In this document: positions 27,921 to 36,470 of the stretch, piece after piece | How positions within the stretch are numbered: the stretch's first letter is position 1 | How the letters are laid out: each line of letters begins with the position of its first letter | NCBI RefSeq assembly: GCF_003289965.1 | Contig: NZ_QMBQ01000001.1 | Span: 620,001 to 684,000, forward strand | Length of the DNA: 64,000 bases | From: Mesorhizobium atlanticum | GTDB taxonomy: Bacteria > Pseudomonadota > Alphaproteobacteria > Rhizobiales > Rhizobiaceae | Direction: 5' to 3' | Made by a program: the position numbers and the translations under genes | The notes under the pieces: model-generated | What the model was told of the DNA's origin: nothing | Databases searched by the model: none | What the model saw: only the letters and a program-made list of their open reading frames with translations

Positions 27921-28204
27921 AAAACCGTACGGGAGACGCGGCGCTCGACGGCCGGCATCAGGCCGTCATTGCCGGAGGCTTCCTTGTGCGGAGGCTCGGC
28001 CGGCACCGGGGCGGGTGGCGGCGTATCCGGCAGCACAACGAGCTGCGGCCTCTGCTTGTAGGAGAAGCCGCCGCGGATGTTGCCCATCTTGCCGGCGACG
28101 ATGTCCATCGCCGCCTTTTCGATATTGCGGTCGTAACGCGTCTCGGCTGCCACCGGTGCCGCCAAGGCCGCCAACAAGGCCATGCCGCAAAGGAACGACT
28201 TCAT
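27917..28204 (-). CDS. small exported protein of unknown function
   Basis: A 95-residue protein with a clear signal peptide ('FLCGMALLAALAAPVAAETRY', residues 3-23). A mature part of about 72 residues contains a conserved-looking 'NIEKAAMDIVAGKMGNIRGGF' helix and a Pro-rich stretch ('PDTPPPAPVPAEPPHK'). I do not recognise the family. Its ATG at 28204-28202 fits the signal peptide. It is convergent with the GFA gene (stops overlap) and lies downstream of dxs on the same strand. Confidence 0.75.
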   Translation of the reverse strand: MKSFLCGMALLAALAAPVAAETRYDRNIEKAAMDIVAGKMGNIRGGFSYKQRPQLVVLPDTPPPAPVPAEPPHKEASGNDGLMPAVERRVSRTVF

Positions 28205-28355
28205 TGTTCTTACCCCCAAGCCCAGGACCAAAGTCTTAGCAGGGCGCCGTTGAAAATCGGCCAAGAGACAGGGTAAGCGAACCGCAAAACGGAAGCGTTA
28301 ACAAAAGCTTGCGGCCGGAAGCCGGCAAACTTATTCAAAAAGCTAACGTCCTGAT

Positions 28356-30263
28356 TCAGGCGCGCTGGGCCTGAGCGCCATGGCCGAGCGCGGCAAAGAC
28401 CGTGCGCACGATGCCCGCCGAATCCAGGCCGGCATCGGCATACATCTTTTCGGGTTTGGCGTGGTCGGTGAACACGTCCGGCAAGACCAGCGGGCGCACT
28501 TTGAGGCCGCTTTCCAGCAGGCCTTCATGGGCAAGGAAGTGCAGCACTTGGGCAGCGAAGCCGCCGATGGCGCCCTCCTCCACGGTCACCAGCACTTCAT
28601 GCGAACGGGCGAGGCGCCGGATCAGATCCCCGTCAAGCGGCTTGGCGAAGCGGGCGTCGGCGACGGTGGTGGAAAGGCCCGCGGCGCCGAGCTCCTCGGC
28701 CGCAAGCAGGCAATCCTGCAGCCGCGTGCCGAAGGAAAGCAGCGCGACCTTGGTACCCTCTCTCACAACGCGGCCCTTGCCGATCTCGAGCACCGAACCG
28801 CGCTCCGGCATATCGACGCCGACGCCGTTGCCGCGCGGATAGCGGAAGGCGATCGGGCCGTGGTCATAGGAGGCCGCGGTGCGCACCATGTGGCGCAACT
28901 CCGCCTCGTCGGCCGCGGCCATGACGACGAAGCCCGGCAGCGTAGCGAGGAAGGTGGTGTCGAAAGCGCCGCAATGGGTGGCGCCGTCGGCGCCGACGAA
29001 GCCGGCGCGGTCGATGGGAAAACGCACCGGCAGTTTCTGAATCGCCACGTCATGGACGACCTGGTCGTAGGCGCGCTGCAGGAAGGTGGAATAGATGGCG
29101 GCGAAAGGCTTGTAGCCTTCGGTGGCCAGCCCCGCGGCGAAGGTCACCGCATGCTGCTCGGCAATGCCGACATCGAAGGTCCGCTTCGGAAACACCTCGC
29201 CGAACAGGTCGAGGCCGGTTCCGCTCGGCATGGCGGCGGTGATGGCTACGATGCGGTCGTCCTCGCGCGCTTCCTGGATCAGGCTCTCGGCGAAGACCTT
29301 CGTGTAGGCCGGGGCGTTGGCCGGCGCCTTGGCCTGCGCGCCGGTGATGACGTCGAACTTGTTGACGCCGTGATATTTGTCGGCGGCGGCCTCGGCCGGC
29401 GCGTAGCCCTTGCCTTTCTGGGTCACGACATGGATCAGCACCGGACCGCCGGCATTGTCCCGGACATTCTTCAGCACGGGAATCAGGTGCTCCAGATTGT
29501 GTCCATCGATGGGGCCGATGTGGTAGAAGCCTAGCTCCTCGAACAGGGTGCCGCCGGTAACGTAGCCGCGCGCATGCTCGACGGCTCGGGTGATGGCGCG
29601 GTCGGCGCGCTTGCCGAGATAGGAGGTCAGCTTCTTGCCGAAATCGCGCAGGCCCAGATACGCCTTGCCGGAGGCGAGCCTGGCCAGATAGGCGCTCATG
29701 GCGCCGGTCGGCGGCGCGATCGACATGTCGTTGTCGTTGAGGATGACGATGAGCCGTGCATCCAGCGCGCCGGCATTGTTCAGCGCCTCGAAGGCCATGC
29801 CGGCCGACATCGAGCCGTCGCCGATGACCGAAATCACATTGTTGCGGCCACCCGACAGGTCGCGTGCCATGGCCATGCCAAGGCCGGCCGAAATCGAGGT
29901 CGAGGAATGCGCGGCGCCAAACGGGTCGTATTCGCTCTCGGCCCGACGGGTGAAACCGGAAAGCCCGCCTTCCTGACGCAGCGTGCGGATGCGGTCGCGG
30001 CGACCGGTCAGGATCTTGTGCGGATACGCCTGGTGGCCGACGTCCCAGATCAGCCGGTCGTCCGGGGTGTTGAAGACATAATGCAGCGCAACCGTCAGCT
30101 CGACGACGCCGAGGCCGGCGCCAAGATGGCCGCCCGTCTGCGAGACGGCGTCGATGAGCTCGGCGCGCAGTTCGGCGGCAAGCTGCGGCAGTGCCCCCTC
30201 ATCGAGCTTCCGTAGGTCCGCCGGGATGCGGACCTTGTCGAGCAGCGGCGTGTCTGGCTTCAC
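28356..30263 (-). CDS. dxs: 1-deoxy-D-xylulose-5-phosphate synthase
   Basis: A 635-residue thiamine-diphosphate enzyme that joins pyruvate and glyceraldehyde 3-phosphate, the first step of the MEP isoprenoid pathway. Seen: '[21 protein letters not shown]' (catalytic His region), the ThDP motif from '[18 protein letters not shown]' to '[10 protein letters not shown]', and the transketolase-like pyrimidine domain '[18 protein letters not shown]'. Full length, typical for the family. xseB, which often lies immediately upstream of dxs in Rhizobiales, is about 1.4 kb upstream here, separated by the pirin and DUF2277 genes. Confidence 0.98.
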   Translation of the reverse strand: MKPDTPLLDKVRIPADLRKLDEGALPQLAAELRAELIDAVSQTGGHLGAGLGVVELTVALHYVFNTPDDRLIWDVGHQAYPHKILTGRRDRIRTLRQEGGLSGFTRRAESEYDPFGAAHSSTSISAGLGMAMARDLSGGRNNVISVIGDGSMSAGMAFEALNNAGALDARLIVILNDNDMSIAPPTGAMSAYLARLASGKAYLGLRDFGKKLTSYLGKRADRAITRAVEHARGYVTGGTLFEELGFYHIGPIDGHNLEHLIPVLKNVRDNAGGPVLIHVVTQKGKGYAPAEAAADKYHGVNKFDVITGAQAKAPANAPAYTKVFAESLIQEAREDDRIVAITAAMPSGTGLDLFGEVFPKRTFDVGIAEQHAVTFAAGLATEGYKPFAAIYSTFLQRAYDQVVHDVAIQKLPVRFPIDRAGFVGADGATHCGAFDTTFLATLPGFVVMAAADEAELRHMVRTAASYDHGPIAFRYPRGNGVGVDMPERGSVLEIGKGRVVREGTKVALLSFGTRLQDCLLAAEELGAAGLSTTVADARFAKPLDGDLIRRLARSHEVLVTVEEGAIGGFAAQVLHFLAHEGLLESGLKVRPLVLPDVFTDHAKPEKMYADAGLDSAGIVRTVFAALGHGAQAQRA

Positions 30264-30388
30264 TCGGGCGCGTCCTGCCTCAATTGATCGAACACGGCGC
30301 TACCAGCAGATTGCGCCATAATCATGCGCGGCATAGGCCGTCGCCAAGCGAATGTAAATGCGCGCCAGTGACGCGCGGCTAGAGCATC

Positions 30389-31309
30389 CTAGTTCTCAGG
30401 CAGCGGAATGAACTCTTCCTCATCGCCAGGAACGATATCGAAGCGGCCGGTCTTCCATTCCTGCTTGGCCTGCTCGATGCGCTCCTTCGAGGACGAGACG
30501 AAATTCCACCAGATGTAGCGCTGGGAGCCTAGCGAAGCGCCGCCGAACAGCATGAAATGCGCGCCGCGCTCGGAGGAAACGACGATCTCCTCGCCCGGCT
30601 TGAACACCAGGAGCCGCTCGGCCGGGAAAACATCGCCGGCGATCGAGACGTCGCCTTCCAGCGTATAGATGGCGCGTTCCTCGGCGTCGGCCGGAATTTG
30701 CACGCTGGCGCCCGCGGCCAGGCGCAAATCGGCATAAAGCGTGTCCGATGCGGTCGCGACCGGTGAGCGCAGGCCCGAGAACTCGCCGATGACGACGCGG
30801 CCGCTGACGCCCTCGGCGTCGATCTGCGGCAAGCGGGCCACGGACGTGTTCGCGAAAACCGGGGCGATTTCCTCCTTGCCGTCCGGCAGCGCCAGCCAGG
30901 TCTGCAGGCCGGAGATCGACATCGGCGCGCCGCGCAATTCCTCCGGCGTCCGCTCGGAGTGAACGATGCCGCGTCCCGCAGTCATCAAATTCACGTCGCC
31001 CGGCGCGATCACCATTTCGGTGCCGAGCGAGTCGCGGTGCCTGATCTTGCCGTCGAACAGATAGGTGACGGTGGAAAGCCCGATATGGGGATGCGGCCTC
31101 ACGTCGAGCGCGTGGCCGGCGCGCAGGATCGCCGGGCCCATGCGGTCGAAGAAGATGAACGGCCCGACCAGACGGCGCTTTGCCGTCGGCAAGGCGCGGC
31201 GCACCTCGAAGCCGCCGATATCCTTGGCGTTGGGGATGACCATCAGCTCGATCTGGTCGCAGGCGAAGGCATCGCCGGGTTCAGGATCGTTTCCGGGAAA
31301 AAAGCTCAT
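30389..31309 (-). CDS. pirin family protein
   Basis: A 306-residue bicupin of the pirin family. The N-terminal cupin carries the metal-binding set 'DVRPHPHIGLSTVTYLFDG' and 'RGIVHSERTPEE'; the C-terminal cupin is followed by 'LFGGASLGSQRYIWWNFVSSSKERIEQA', a family signature. Bacterial pirins have been reported as quercetinases or as regulators of central metabolism; neither can be assigned here. It lies nine bases after the DUF2277 gene on the same strand. Confidence 0.93.
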   Translation of the reverse strand: MSFFPGNDPEPGDAFACDQIELMVIPNAKDIGGFEVRRALPTAKRRLVGPFIFFDRMGPAILRAGHALDVRPHPHIGLSTVTYLFDGKIRHRDSLGTEMVIAPGDVNLMTAGRGIVHSERTPEELRGAPMSISGLQTWLALPDGKEEIAPVFANTSVARLPQIDAEGVSGRVVIGEFSGLRSPVATASDTLYADLRLAAGASVQIPADAEERAIYTLEGDVSIAGDVFPAERLLVFKPGEEIVVSSERGAHFMLFGGASLGSQRYIWWNFVSSSKERIEQAKQEWKTGRFDIVPGDEEEFIPLPEN

Positions 31310-31318
31310 GACAATTCC

Positions 31319-31585
31319 TCAGGCGAAGCGCAGCGCCGACCTGGCCTTCGCCTTGGCAGCCTCTTCCTCGCGATTGCGCGGCTCCTGGTTGGTTTCGAGC
31401 GAATCGATCAATTCGCGCGCGGCGGCCGCGATCGCCTCCACGGCGTGATAGAAAGCATGCTCATTGCGCTTGGACGGCTTGGTCGAGCCGCTCAGCTTGC
31501 GCACGAATTGCAGCGCTGCGTCATGCACCTCGTCATTGGTCGCCGGCGGCTCGAAATTGGCCAGGGTCTTGATGTTGCGGCACAT
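31319..31585 (-). CDS. DUF2277 domain protein
   Basis: An 88-residue helical protein beginning 'MCRNIKTLANFEPPATNDEVHDAALQFVRKLSG', the diagnostic N-terminus of DUF2277. No catalytic or metal motif is apparent beyond the conserved second-residue Cys. The function is unknown. Upstream of its start (minus strand), AAGGAGTT gives a strong ribosome site. It is likely co-transcribed with the pirin gene. Confidence 0.88.
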   Translation of the reverse strand: MCRNIKTLANFEPPATNDEVHDAALQFVRKLSGSTKPSKRNEHAFYHAVEAIAAAARELIDSLETNQEPRNREEEAAKAKARSALRFA

Positions 31586-31629
31586 GGCTTGAACTCCTTA
31601 CCTGCTTGCTCTGCCCACGCTATTGCAAA

Positions 31630-31881
31630 TTATTCGGCGTCGAGCGGCTCCGTTCCCACCGGCTTGCCGTCGCGCGACAGCCTGATCTTCTCGACCTTAT
31701 CCTCGGCGGCCTTGAGCAGCCTGTCGCAATGCGCCTTCAGCGCCTCGCCGCGCTCATAAATCTTGATCGACTGGTCGAGCGGGACGTCGCCGCGCTCCAG
31801 ATCATCGACGATCCTCTCCAGCGCGTCGAGCGCCTGCTCGAAGCTCATCGCCTTGACGTCCTCATTGCCTTCCACTGCCAT
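31630..31881 (-). CDS. xseB: exodeoxyribonuclease VII small subunit
   Basis: An 83-residue helical subunit of exonuclease VII. The core '[40 protein letters not shown]' is the XseB signature and pairs with XseA, which is not in this window. It starts four bases after the stop of the HDAC-family gene, so the two are probably one transcript. Confidence 0.95.
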   Translation of the reverse strand: MAVEGNEDVKAMSFEQALDALERIVDDLERGDVPLDQSIKIYERGEALKAHCDRLLKAAEDKVEKIRLSRDGKPVGTEPLDAE

Positions 31882-31884
31882 ACC

Positions 31885-32811
31885 CTATCCCTTCATCAGC
31901 CGCCCAACATGGGCGGCGACTGAAAATGCCAATCCCTGCAGATCGTAGCCGCCTTCCAGCAGGCTGACGAGCCTGTTGCCGCTGTGACGGCCGGCCCGCT
32001 CCATCAGTTGCCCGGTTGCCCAGTCGAAATCATCCTCGGTCAGGTTGATCTCGGCCAGCGGATCGCGATGGTGCGCGTCGAAGCCGGCGGAAATGATGAT
32101 CAGGTCCGGCGCGAAGGCATCGATGGATGGCAGCACGCGCGACAGGAAGGCGTCACGGAACAGGTCGCTGCCGGTCTGCGGCGCGAGCGGTGCGTTGACG
32201 ATGTTGCCGGCGCCGGTCTCGCTCTTCGCCCCGGTGCCCGGGTAAAGCGGCATCTGGTGCGTCGAGCAATAGAGCACCGACGGGTCGTCCCAAAAGATGT
32301 CCTGCGTGCCGTTACCGTGATGGACGTCCCAATCGACGATGGCGACGCGCTCGGCCAGGTGCTTCTTCTGCGCATAGCGGGCGGCGATGGCTGCCGTGTT
32401 GAACAGGCAGAACCCCATCGCCGTGGTCCTTTCAGCATGATGTCCGGGCGGGCGGGCGGCGACGAAGACATTGGAGGCGCGGCCCTCGAAGACATCATCG
32501 ACCGCGGCGTTGGCCGCGCCGATCGCCGTCACCGCCGCCTGCCAGCTTTTCGGGCTGGCGCTGGTATCGGCGTCGATCGAGACGATGCCGCTCTGAGGGA
32601 TCGCCGCGCGCACGCGCTCGACGAAATCCTCGGGGTGCGCATAGAGGATGGTTTTCTCGTCGCCTTCCGGCGCCTTGACGCGGTCGAGCGCCGAGAACGC
32701 CTCGTCGTCCAGCACGCGTTCGATGGCGCGCAGGCGGTCGGGCCGCTCGGGGTGGCCGGGCGGCGTCAGGTGTTCGAGGAAGATCGGGTGCGTGTAGAGA
32801 CGGGTGGCCAT
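31885..32811 (-). CDS. histone deacetylase family amidohydrolase
   Basis: A 308-residue arginase/deacetylase-fold enzyme of the class II HDAC, AcuC and acetylpolyamine amidohydrolase superfamily. Active-site pieces are 'RPPGHHAERTTAMGFCLFN' (His-His pair), 'VAIVDWDVHHGNGTQDIFW' (zinc Asp and His) and 'ISAGFDAHHRDPL' (second zinc Asp). The bacterial substrate may be an acetylated polyamine or small molecule. The start ATG (codon 32811-32809, 'MATRLYTHPIFLEHLTPPGHPERP') matches the family N-terminus; a longer extension would enter the cobalamin riboswitch region. It heads an HDAC-xseB unit. Confidence 0.93.
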   Translation of the reverse strand: MATRLYTHPIFLEHLTPPGHPERPDRLRAIERVLDDEAFSALDRVKAPEGDEKTILYAHPEDFVERVRAAIPQSGIVSIDADTSASPKSWQAAVTAIGAANAAVDDVFEGRASNVFVAARPPGHHAERTTAMGFCLFNTAAIAARYAQKKHLAERVAIVDWDVHHGNGTQDIFWDDPSVLYCSTHQMPLYPGTGAKSETGAGNIVNAPLAPQTGSDLFRDAFLSRVLPSIDAFAPDLIIISAGFDAHHRDPLAEINLTEDDFDWATGQLMERAGRHSGNRLVSLLEGGYDLQGLAFSVAAHVGRLMKG

Positions 32812-32937
32812 GGCGCCTAATCTAGGCACCCGCGGCCGTAATGACCATGTTTGAAAAACCGAATGGCTGGGGAAATTGCGCCAGCCCATGTCGTGCGCGC
32901 CATTGGCGGGTGCCGAACTTCGCGATAAGGTCATCCC

Positions 32938-33095
32938 GCTGCCTGGTGCCCGCAACGCGGGAGAATCGGGAACACGGTTGAACTCCGTGGCGTGCCCAAC
33001 GCTGTGAGGGGGACTGCGCCGGCAAATGCCACTGTCTCAGACGGGAAGGCGCCGGAGCGGGACGATCCCGAGCCAGAAGACCGGCCCGGCAGACA
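32938..33095 (+). promoter_or_regulatory. cobalamin (B12) riboswitch upstream of bluB
   Basis: The consensus blocks occur in order: GGTGCC near 32945, GGGAGAATCGGGAAC (32959-32973), a CGGTT...CCG arm, the B12 box as GCCCAACGCTGTGA (32994-33007), GCCACTGT (33028-33035), GGGAAGGC and GGAGCGG, then CCCGAGCCAGAAGACCGGCC (33067-33086). This is the AdoCbl-riboswitch signature. bluB starts about 50 bases later. High cobalamin is expected to lower bluB expression. The remaining bases to 33146 probably hold the expression platform. Confidence 0.92.
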
Positions 33096-33146
33096 TGGTC
33101 TTCCGCTTGGTCAGGCGGGGGACTGCTTGTCGCAAGGGGAAAAGCG

Positions 33147-33869
33147 ATGACGGCAGCAGCGATCGCCGCGTGCGGCGACGACTTCGACCAATTGGCGCGC
33201 GACGCGGTCTATCGGGCGATGTTCACCAGGCGCGACGTGCGCAGCCATTTTGTGCCCGACGATCTTGATGACTGTGTGCTGGCGCGGCTTCTCACCGCCG
33301 CGCACCATGCGCCGTCGGTCGGCTACATGCAGCCGTGGAATTTCATCGTCATCCGCGATGCCGAGCGGCGCAGACAAGTGCGCGACCTGTTCCTCGCCGC
33401 GCGCGAGCAGGAACTGCCGGCGATCGAGGCGGAGCGGCAGGCGCTCTACCGCAAGCTCAAGCTGGAAGGGATTTGCGAAAGCGCGCTCAATCTCTGCATC
33501 ACCTGCGACCGGCGGCGCTCGAAGGACTCGCCGCTCGGGCGCTGGCACAATCCGGAGATGGATCTCTACAGCACCGTCTGCGCGGTGCAGAATTTCTGGC
33601 TGGCGGCACGTGCCGAGGGCGTCGGCGTCGGCTGGGTGAGCATCATCGAGACGGAAGCGCTGAAGCGGCTTCTCGCGATCCCGGAGCATGTCACGCCGAT
33701 CGCCTATCTGTGTGTCGGCCGCGTCTCGGAATTCGCGCCGAAGCCAGACCTCGAGGCGCATGGCTGGGGCAAGCGCCTGCCGCTGCCCGAGCTGGTGATG
33801 AGCGAGACGTTTTGCGGCGCCGGCGAGGCGCCGCTCAAATCGGCGATCGCTAGGCTTGGCGGCTCCTAG
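33147..33869 (+). CDS. bluB: 5,6-dimethylbenzimidazole synthase
   Basis: A 240-residue nitroreductase-fold enzyme that destroys FMNH2 with oxygen to make 5,6-dimethylbenzimidazole, the lower ligand of vitamin B12. Marks are 'YRAMFTRRDVRSHFVPD', the FMN-binding 'APSVGYMQPWNFIVIRD' and 'VCAVQNFWLAARAEGVGVGWVSI'. The cobalamin riboswitch directly upstream independently supports the assignment. No other cob genes adjoin it, so it is an isolated, riboswitch-controlled cobalamin gene. BluB was first described in S. meliloti as needed for symbiosis. Confidence 0.97.
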   Translation: MTAAAIAACGDDFDQLARDAVYRAMFTRRDVRSHFVPDDLDDCVLARLLTAAHHAPSVGYMQPWNFIVIRDAERRRQVRDLFLAAREQELPAIEAERQALYRKLKLEGICESALNLCITCDRRRSKDSPLGRWHNPEMDLYSTVCAVQNFWLAARAEGVGVGWVSIIETEALKRLLAIPEHVTPIAYLCVGRVSEFAPKPDLEAHGWGKRLPLPELVMSETFCGAGEAPLKSAIARLGGS

Positions 33870-33970
33870 AGCGTTTCACCGTTTCATCGGAACGGCGAAC
33901 CGCTCTATCTCTTTGTTGTGACGCAATTCCGGACGGAAAACCGTTTCACACTTTTCCTGAAATTGCTCAC
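33869..33970. repeat. intergenic palindromic repeat, family B copy 2 (longest)
   Basis: Two hairpins in series. The first has arms TAGAGCGTTTCACCGTT and AACGGCGAACCGCTCTA (15 of 17 pair). The second spans GCAATTCCGG...GGAAAA against TTTTCCTGAAATTGC. The second half matches 10433-10505 almost base for base. It begins right on the bluB stop codon and may serve as its terminator as well as that of the convergent membrane protein gene. Confidence 0.75.
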
Positions 33971-33980
33971 GAATCCGTGA

Positions 33981-34961
33981 TCAAGCTGCCCGGGGCGTGT
34001 CCCAGCGCGAGCCGCCAAAAGATCCCAGCGCCTTGTCGCGCAGTTCCCTGAATTTGGACGACGCCTCGGCCAGCCGGCGGTCCCATTCGGGATTGGGTGT
34101 CTGGCCTTCGATGGTTTCGAAATACACCTGCATCAGCGATGCGATGGCGAAAGGCTCGATGAAGGCGGCCTTGAAGGCCCAGGCAAAGACGATGGCCAGC
34201 ACGAAGGCCCAGCCGGCAAGCTGTCCCGGCATGACCCAGAGGATCGCGGCCGCGGGCGCCAGCATCAACAGGAAGATGACGAAGGACACGCCCCACATGA
34301 TCACCGCCAGCCAGACGGCGTTCTTGACCATGTGCTTGCCGTTCTGCGCGTAAAGCACGACGCCTTGCCGCGCCGTCTCGAAGGGCGAGTTCGAATTGAT
34401 GCGGATGTTGTAGCCGAGGATGATCTCGTCGACATAGGTCAGCGAAATGCGGATGACCGTGTTGATGAAGCTGACGATGCCGCTCAGGCCCGGAATGGGC
34501 ACGAAGGCGGCGATGCCGCCGATCAGGCCGGTGATGGCGCGGATGGCGCCCTTGACCAGCTGGTCGACGACGAAAAGGATGTTGGCCTCGGCAAAGCGCT
34601 GGGTGACCACTTCCTTGGCATAAGCGATCTGGCCCTGGCCGTCAGGGACATCGTGGCCGTCGATGAGATGCACCATGACGGCGATATGGCCTGCTTTCAG
34701 CACATAAAGGATGTATTCGCGGATCCAGTAGACGGCGATCGACACGATGCCGAAGCCGACCACGCCGCCCCACAGCGCAAAGGACATCGGGCCGTCCGGA
34801 TCGGTCGATATATGGCCGACGCCGTAGCCGACGCTGGCGCCCGTGCCGGTCGCCATGATGTAGGCGACCGTGATGCCGAAATAGACGATCATGCGAAAGA
34901 CGATAAACGGCCATGTCCGCATCATGATGGACACCGACCGGCCAATGCTGAAGTCCCACAT
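33981..34961 (-). CDS. multi-pass membrane protein of unknown function
   Basis: A 326-residue inner-membrane protein with about six helices. An N-terminal block ('RTWPFIVFRMIVYFGITVAYI'), a helix near 65-85, a Gly/Pro-rich pair around residues 140-175 ('AITGLIGGIAAFVPIPGLSG') and two C-terminal helices are visible. A soluble C-terminal segment of about 50 residues ('PNPEWDRRLAEASSKFRELRDKAL') follows. No transporter or enzyme motif is seen and I do not recognise a named family. It stands alone, convergent with bluB. Confidence 0.78.
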   Translation of the reverse strand: MWDFSIGRSVSIMMRTWPFIVFRMIVYFGITVAYIMATGTGASVGYGVGHISTDPDGPMSFALWGGVVGFGIVSIAVYWIREYILYVLKAGHIAVMVHLIDGHDVPDGQGQIAYAKEVVTQRFAEANILFVVDQLVKGAIRAITGLIGGIAAFVPIPGLSGIVSFINTVIRISLTYVDEIILGYNIRINSNSPFETARQGVVLYAQNGKHMVKNAVWLAVIMWGVSFVIFLLMLAPAAAILWVMPGQLAGWAFVLAIVFAWAFKAAFIEPFAIASLMQVYFETIEGQTPNPEWDRRLAEASSKFRELRDKALGSFGGSRWDTPRAA

Positions 34962-35120
34962 GGCCCCGACTCTCCACGCCCTTAGAGATGGCGCAGGAGG
35001 ATGCGCTCGCCCGGTTGATTGTCAATCGCCGCAGGGTTGCACCGGCCCGAAACCGGTGCACAACGCTGTGGCTTGGTTACCCGAGCGTGCCCTCAAGGCC
35101 TCTTGCGACGTCGCGTAAGT

Positions 35121-35187
35121 CTCGGCCAATCGCCTGCGTCGCGGAGGGTTCGGACAACCGCCTACGTCGCCGAGGCTTCGGTCAGCC
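35121..35187. repeat. 28-base tandem repeat, about 2.4 copies
   Basis: Two consecutive 28-base units (35121-35148 and 35149-35176) share the pattern YTCGG-CAA-CGCCT-CGTCGC, and a partial third follows. It lies in the 295-base gap between the membrane protein gene and ribB, together with a GCGACGTCGC palindrome at about 35105. Nothing else is recognisable in this gap, and the frames through it show no family resemblance. Confidence 0.5.
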
Positions 35188-35256
35188 AGCGACACCGCAG
35201 GCTGCAACGCCGGCGGGGCAGCCGCCAGGGCCTCCCGCTCGTCAACCCTTCGACGA

Positions 35257-36357
35257 CTAAAGGATCTCGGTCTTGGCGATGTGGATGCCGAACCCCTCAA
35301 GGCCGACATAGTGGCGCTCGCGCGAGGCGATCAGGTTGATCGAGGAGATGCCGAGATCCTTGAGGATCTGGGCGCCGAGGCCGATCTCGCGCCATTCGTT
35401 CTCGCGGCGGCGAGCCTCTTCGTGATCCTCGCGGTCGCCGCTCACTGGGCGCTTGCGCTCCTGATGCGCGACGCCGACCGAGCCTTCGCGCAGATAGACG
35501 ATGACACCGCGCCGGCGCTCGCCCATCGCCTTCATGATGCCGTCGAGTCGGTGGCTGGTGCCGAAGACGTCAGTCACGACGTCCTCAGGATGCAGGCGCA
35601 CCGGCACCTCCTCGCCGTCGCGGATGTCGCCGAAGACCACCGCCAGGTGGTGCATGGAATCCCATGGCAGCGTGTAGGTGAAGGCCTGCGCCTTGCCGCC
35701 GGGCGTTTCGATGTCGGAACAGGCAACGCGCTGGACCAGCGTTTCCTTGCGCTGACGGTAGGCGATGAGGTCGGCCACCGAAACCTGCTTCAGGCCATGC
35801 TCCTCGGCGAAGGCCTGCACTTGCGGCCCGCGCTTGACCGTGCCGTCGTCATTGACCAGCTCGGAGATGACGCCGACCGGCGGCAGTCCGGCAAGCTTGC
35901 AGAGATCGACTGCGGCCTCGGTATGGCCGGAGCGCATCAAGACACCGCCTTCGCGCGCGATCAGCGGGAAGATGTGGCCGGGACGCACGAAATCCGACGG
36001 GCCGACATTGCCGTTGGCAAGGTTGCGCACGGTGAGCGTGCGGTCGTCGGCGGAAATGCCCGTCGTCGTGCCATGCTTGAAGTCGACGCTGACGGTGAAG
36101 GCGGTGGTGTGGGCGGAGTCATTGTCCGCCACCATCGGCGCGAGGTTCAGCCGTCTCGCATCCTCGCGCAGCATCGGCGTGCAGACGATGCCGGAGGTGT
36201 TGCGTACGATGAAGGCCATTTTCTCCGGCGTGCAGTGCACGGCGGCGACGATCAGGTCGCCCTCGTTCTCGCGCCCGTCATCGTCCATGACGACAACGAT
36301 CTCGCCGCGCTCGAAGGCGCGGATCGCTTCGACGATCTTCTTCTGGTCGTAAGGCAT
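35257..36357 (-). CDS. ribB: 3,4-dihydroxy-2-butanone 4-phosphate synthase with degenerate GTP cyclohydrolase II domain
   Basis: A 366-residue protein. The N-terminal 205 residues are a complete RibB ('MDDDGRENEGDLI', 'RPGHIFPLIAREGGVLMRSGHTEAAVDLC'), converting ribulose 5-phosphate to the four-carbon riboflavin precursor. The C-terminal part has the RibA fold, but where RibA carries its zinc cysteines this one reads 'EDVVTDVFGTSHRLDGI' with none. GTP cyclohydrolase II activity is therefore not expected and a separate RibA should exist. The hybrid with an inactive second half is known in alphaproteobacteria. It lies downstream of aroC on the same strand, separated by an array of GTAGGG-type repeats. 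No FMN riboswitch is visible. Confidence 0.93.
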   Translation of the reverse strand: MPYDQKKIVEAIRAFERGEIVVVMDDDGRENEGDLIVAAVHCTPEKMAFIVRNTSGIVCTPMLREDARRLNLAPMVADNDSAHTTAFTVSVDFKHGTTTGISADDRTLTVRNLANGNVGPSDFVRPGHIFPLIAREGGVLMRSGHTEAAVDLCKLAGLPPVGVISELVNDDGTVKRGPQVQAFAEEHGLKQVSVADLIAYRQRKETLVQRVACSDIETPGGKAQAFTYTLPWDSMHHLAVVFGDIRDGEEVPVRLHPEDVVTDVFGTSHRLDGIMKAMGERRRGVIVYLREGSVGVAHQERKRPVSGDREDHEEARRRENEWREIGLGAQILKDLGISSINLIASRERHYVGLEGFGIHIAKTEIL

Positions 36358-36377
36358 AAGTGCTCGCTTCGCTCGCA

Positions 36378-36470
36378 GGGGAGTAGGGGAATAGGGCAGT
36401 AAGGGAGTAGGGGAAAGGAAAAAGTTTGGCGTCGGAGCACGACGTAGCCTACTGCCCTACTCCCTTCCCC
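36378..36470. repeat. inverted array of TAGGG/CAGTA-type repeats spanning the aroC stop codon
   Basis: On the left (36378-36418) are successive GGGAGTAGGGG, AATAGGGCAGTA and AGGGAGTAGGGG units. On the right (36448-36470) is the complement CCTACTGCCCTACTCCCTTC. The right arm includes the aroC stop codon (36449-36451) and its last codons. Arms of this length could fold the aroC-ribB intergenic RNA. The motif is related to the heptamer array at 46412-46479. Confidence 0.6.

Noticed and set aside
35019..35339. Small frames in the gap upstream of the ribB 3' end
   Set aside because: Translations are Arg/Pro-rich repeats of the 28-mer region, several frames are open at once and none has a ribosome site.
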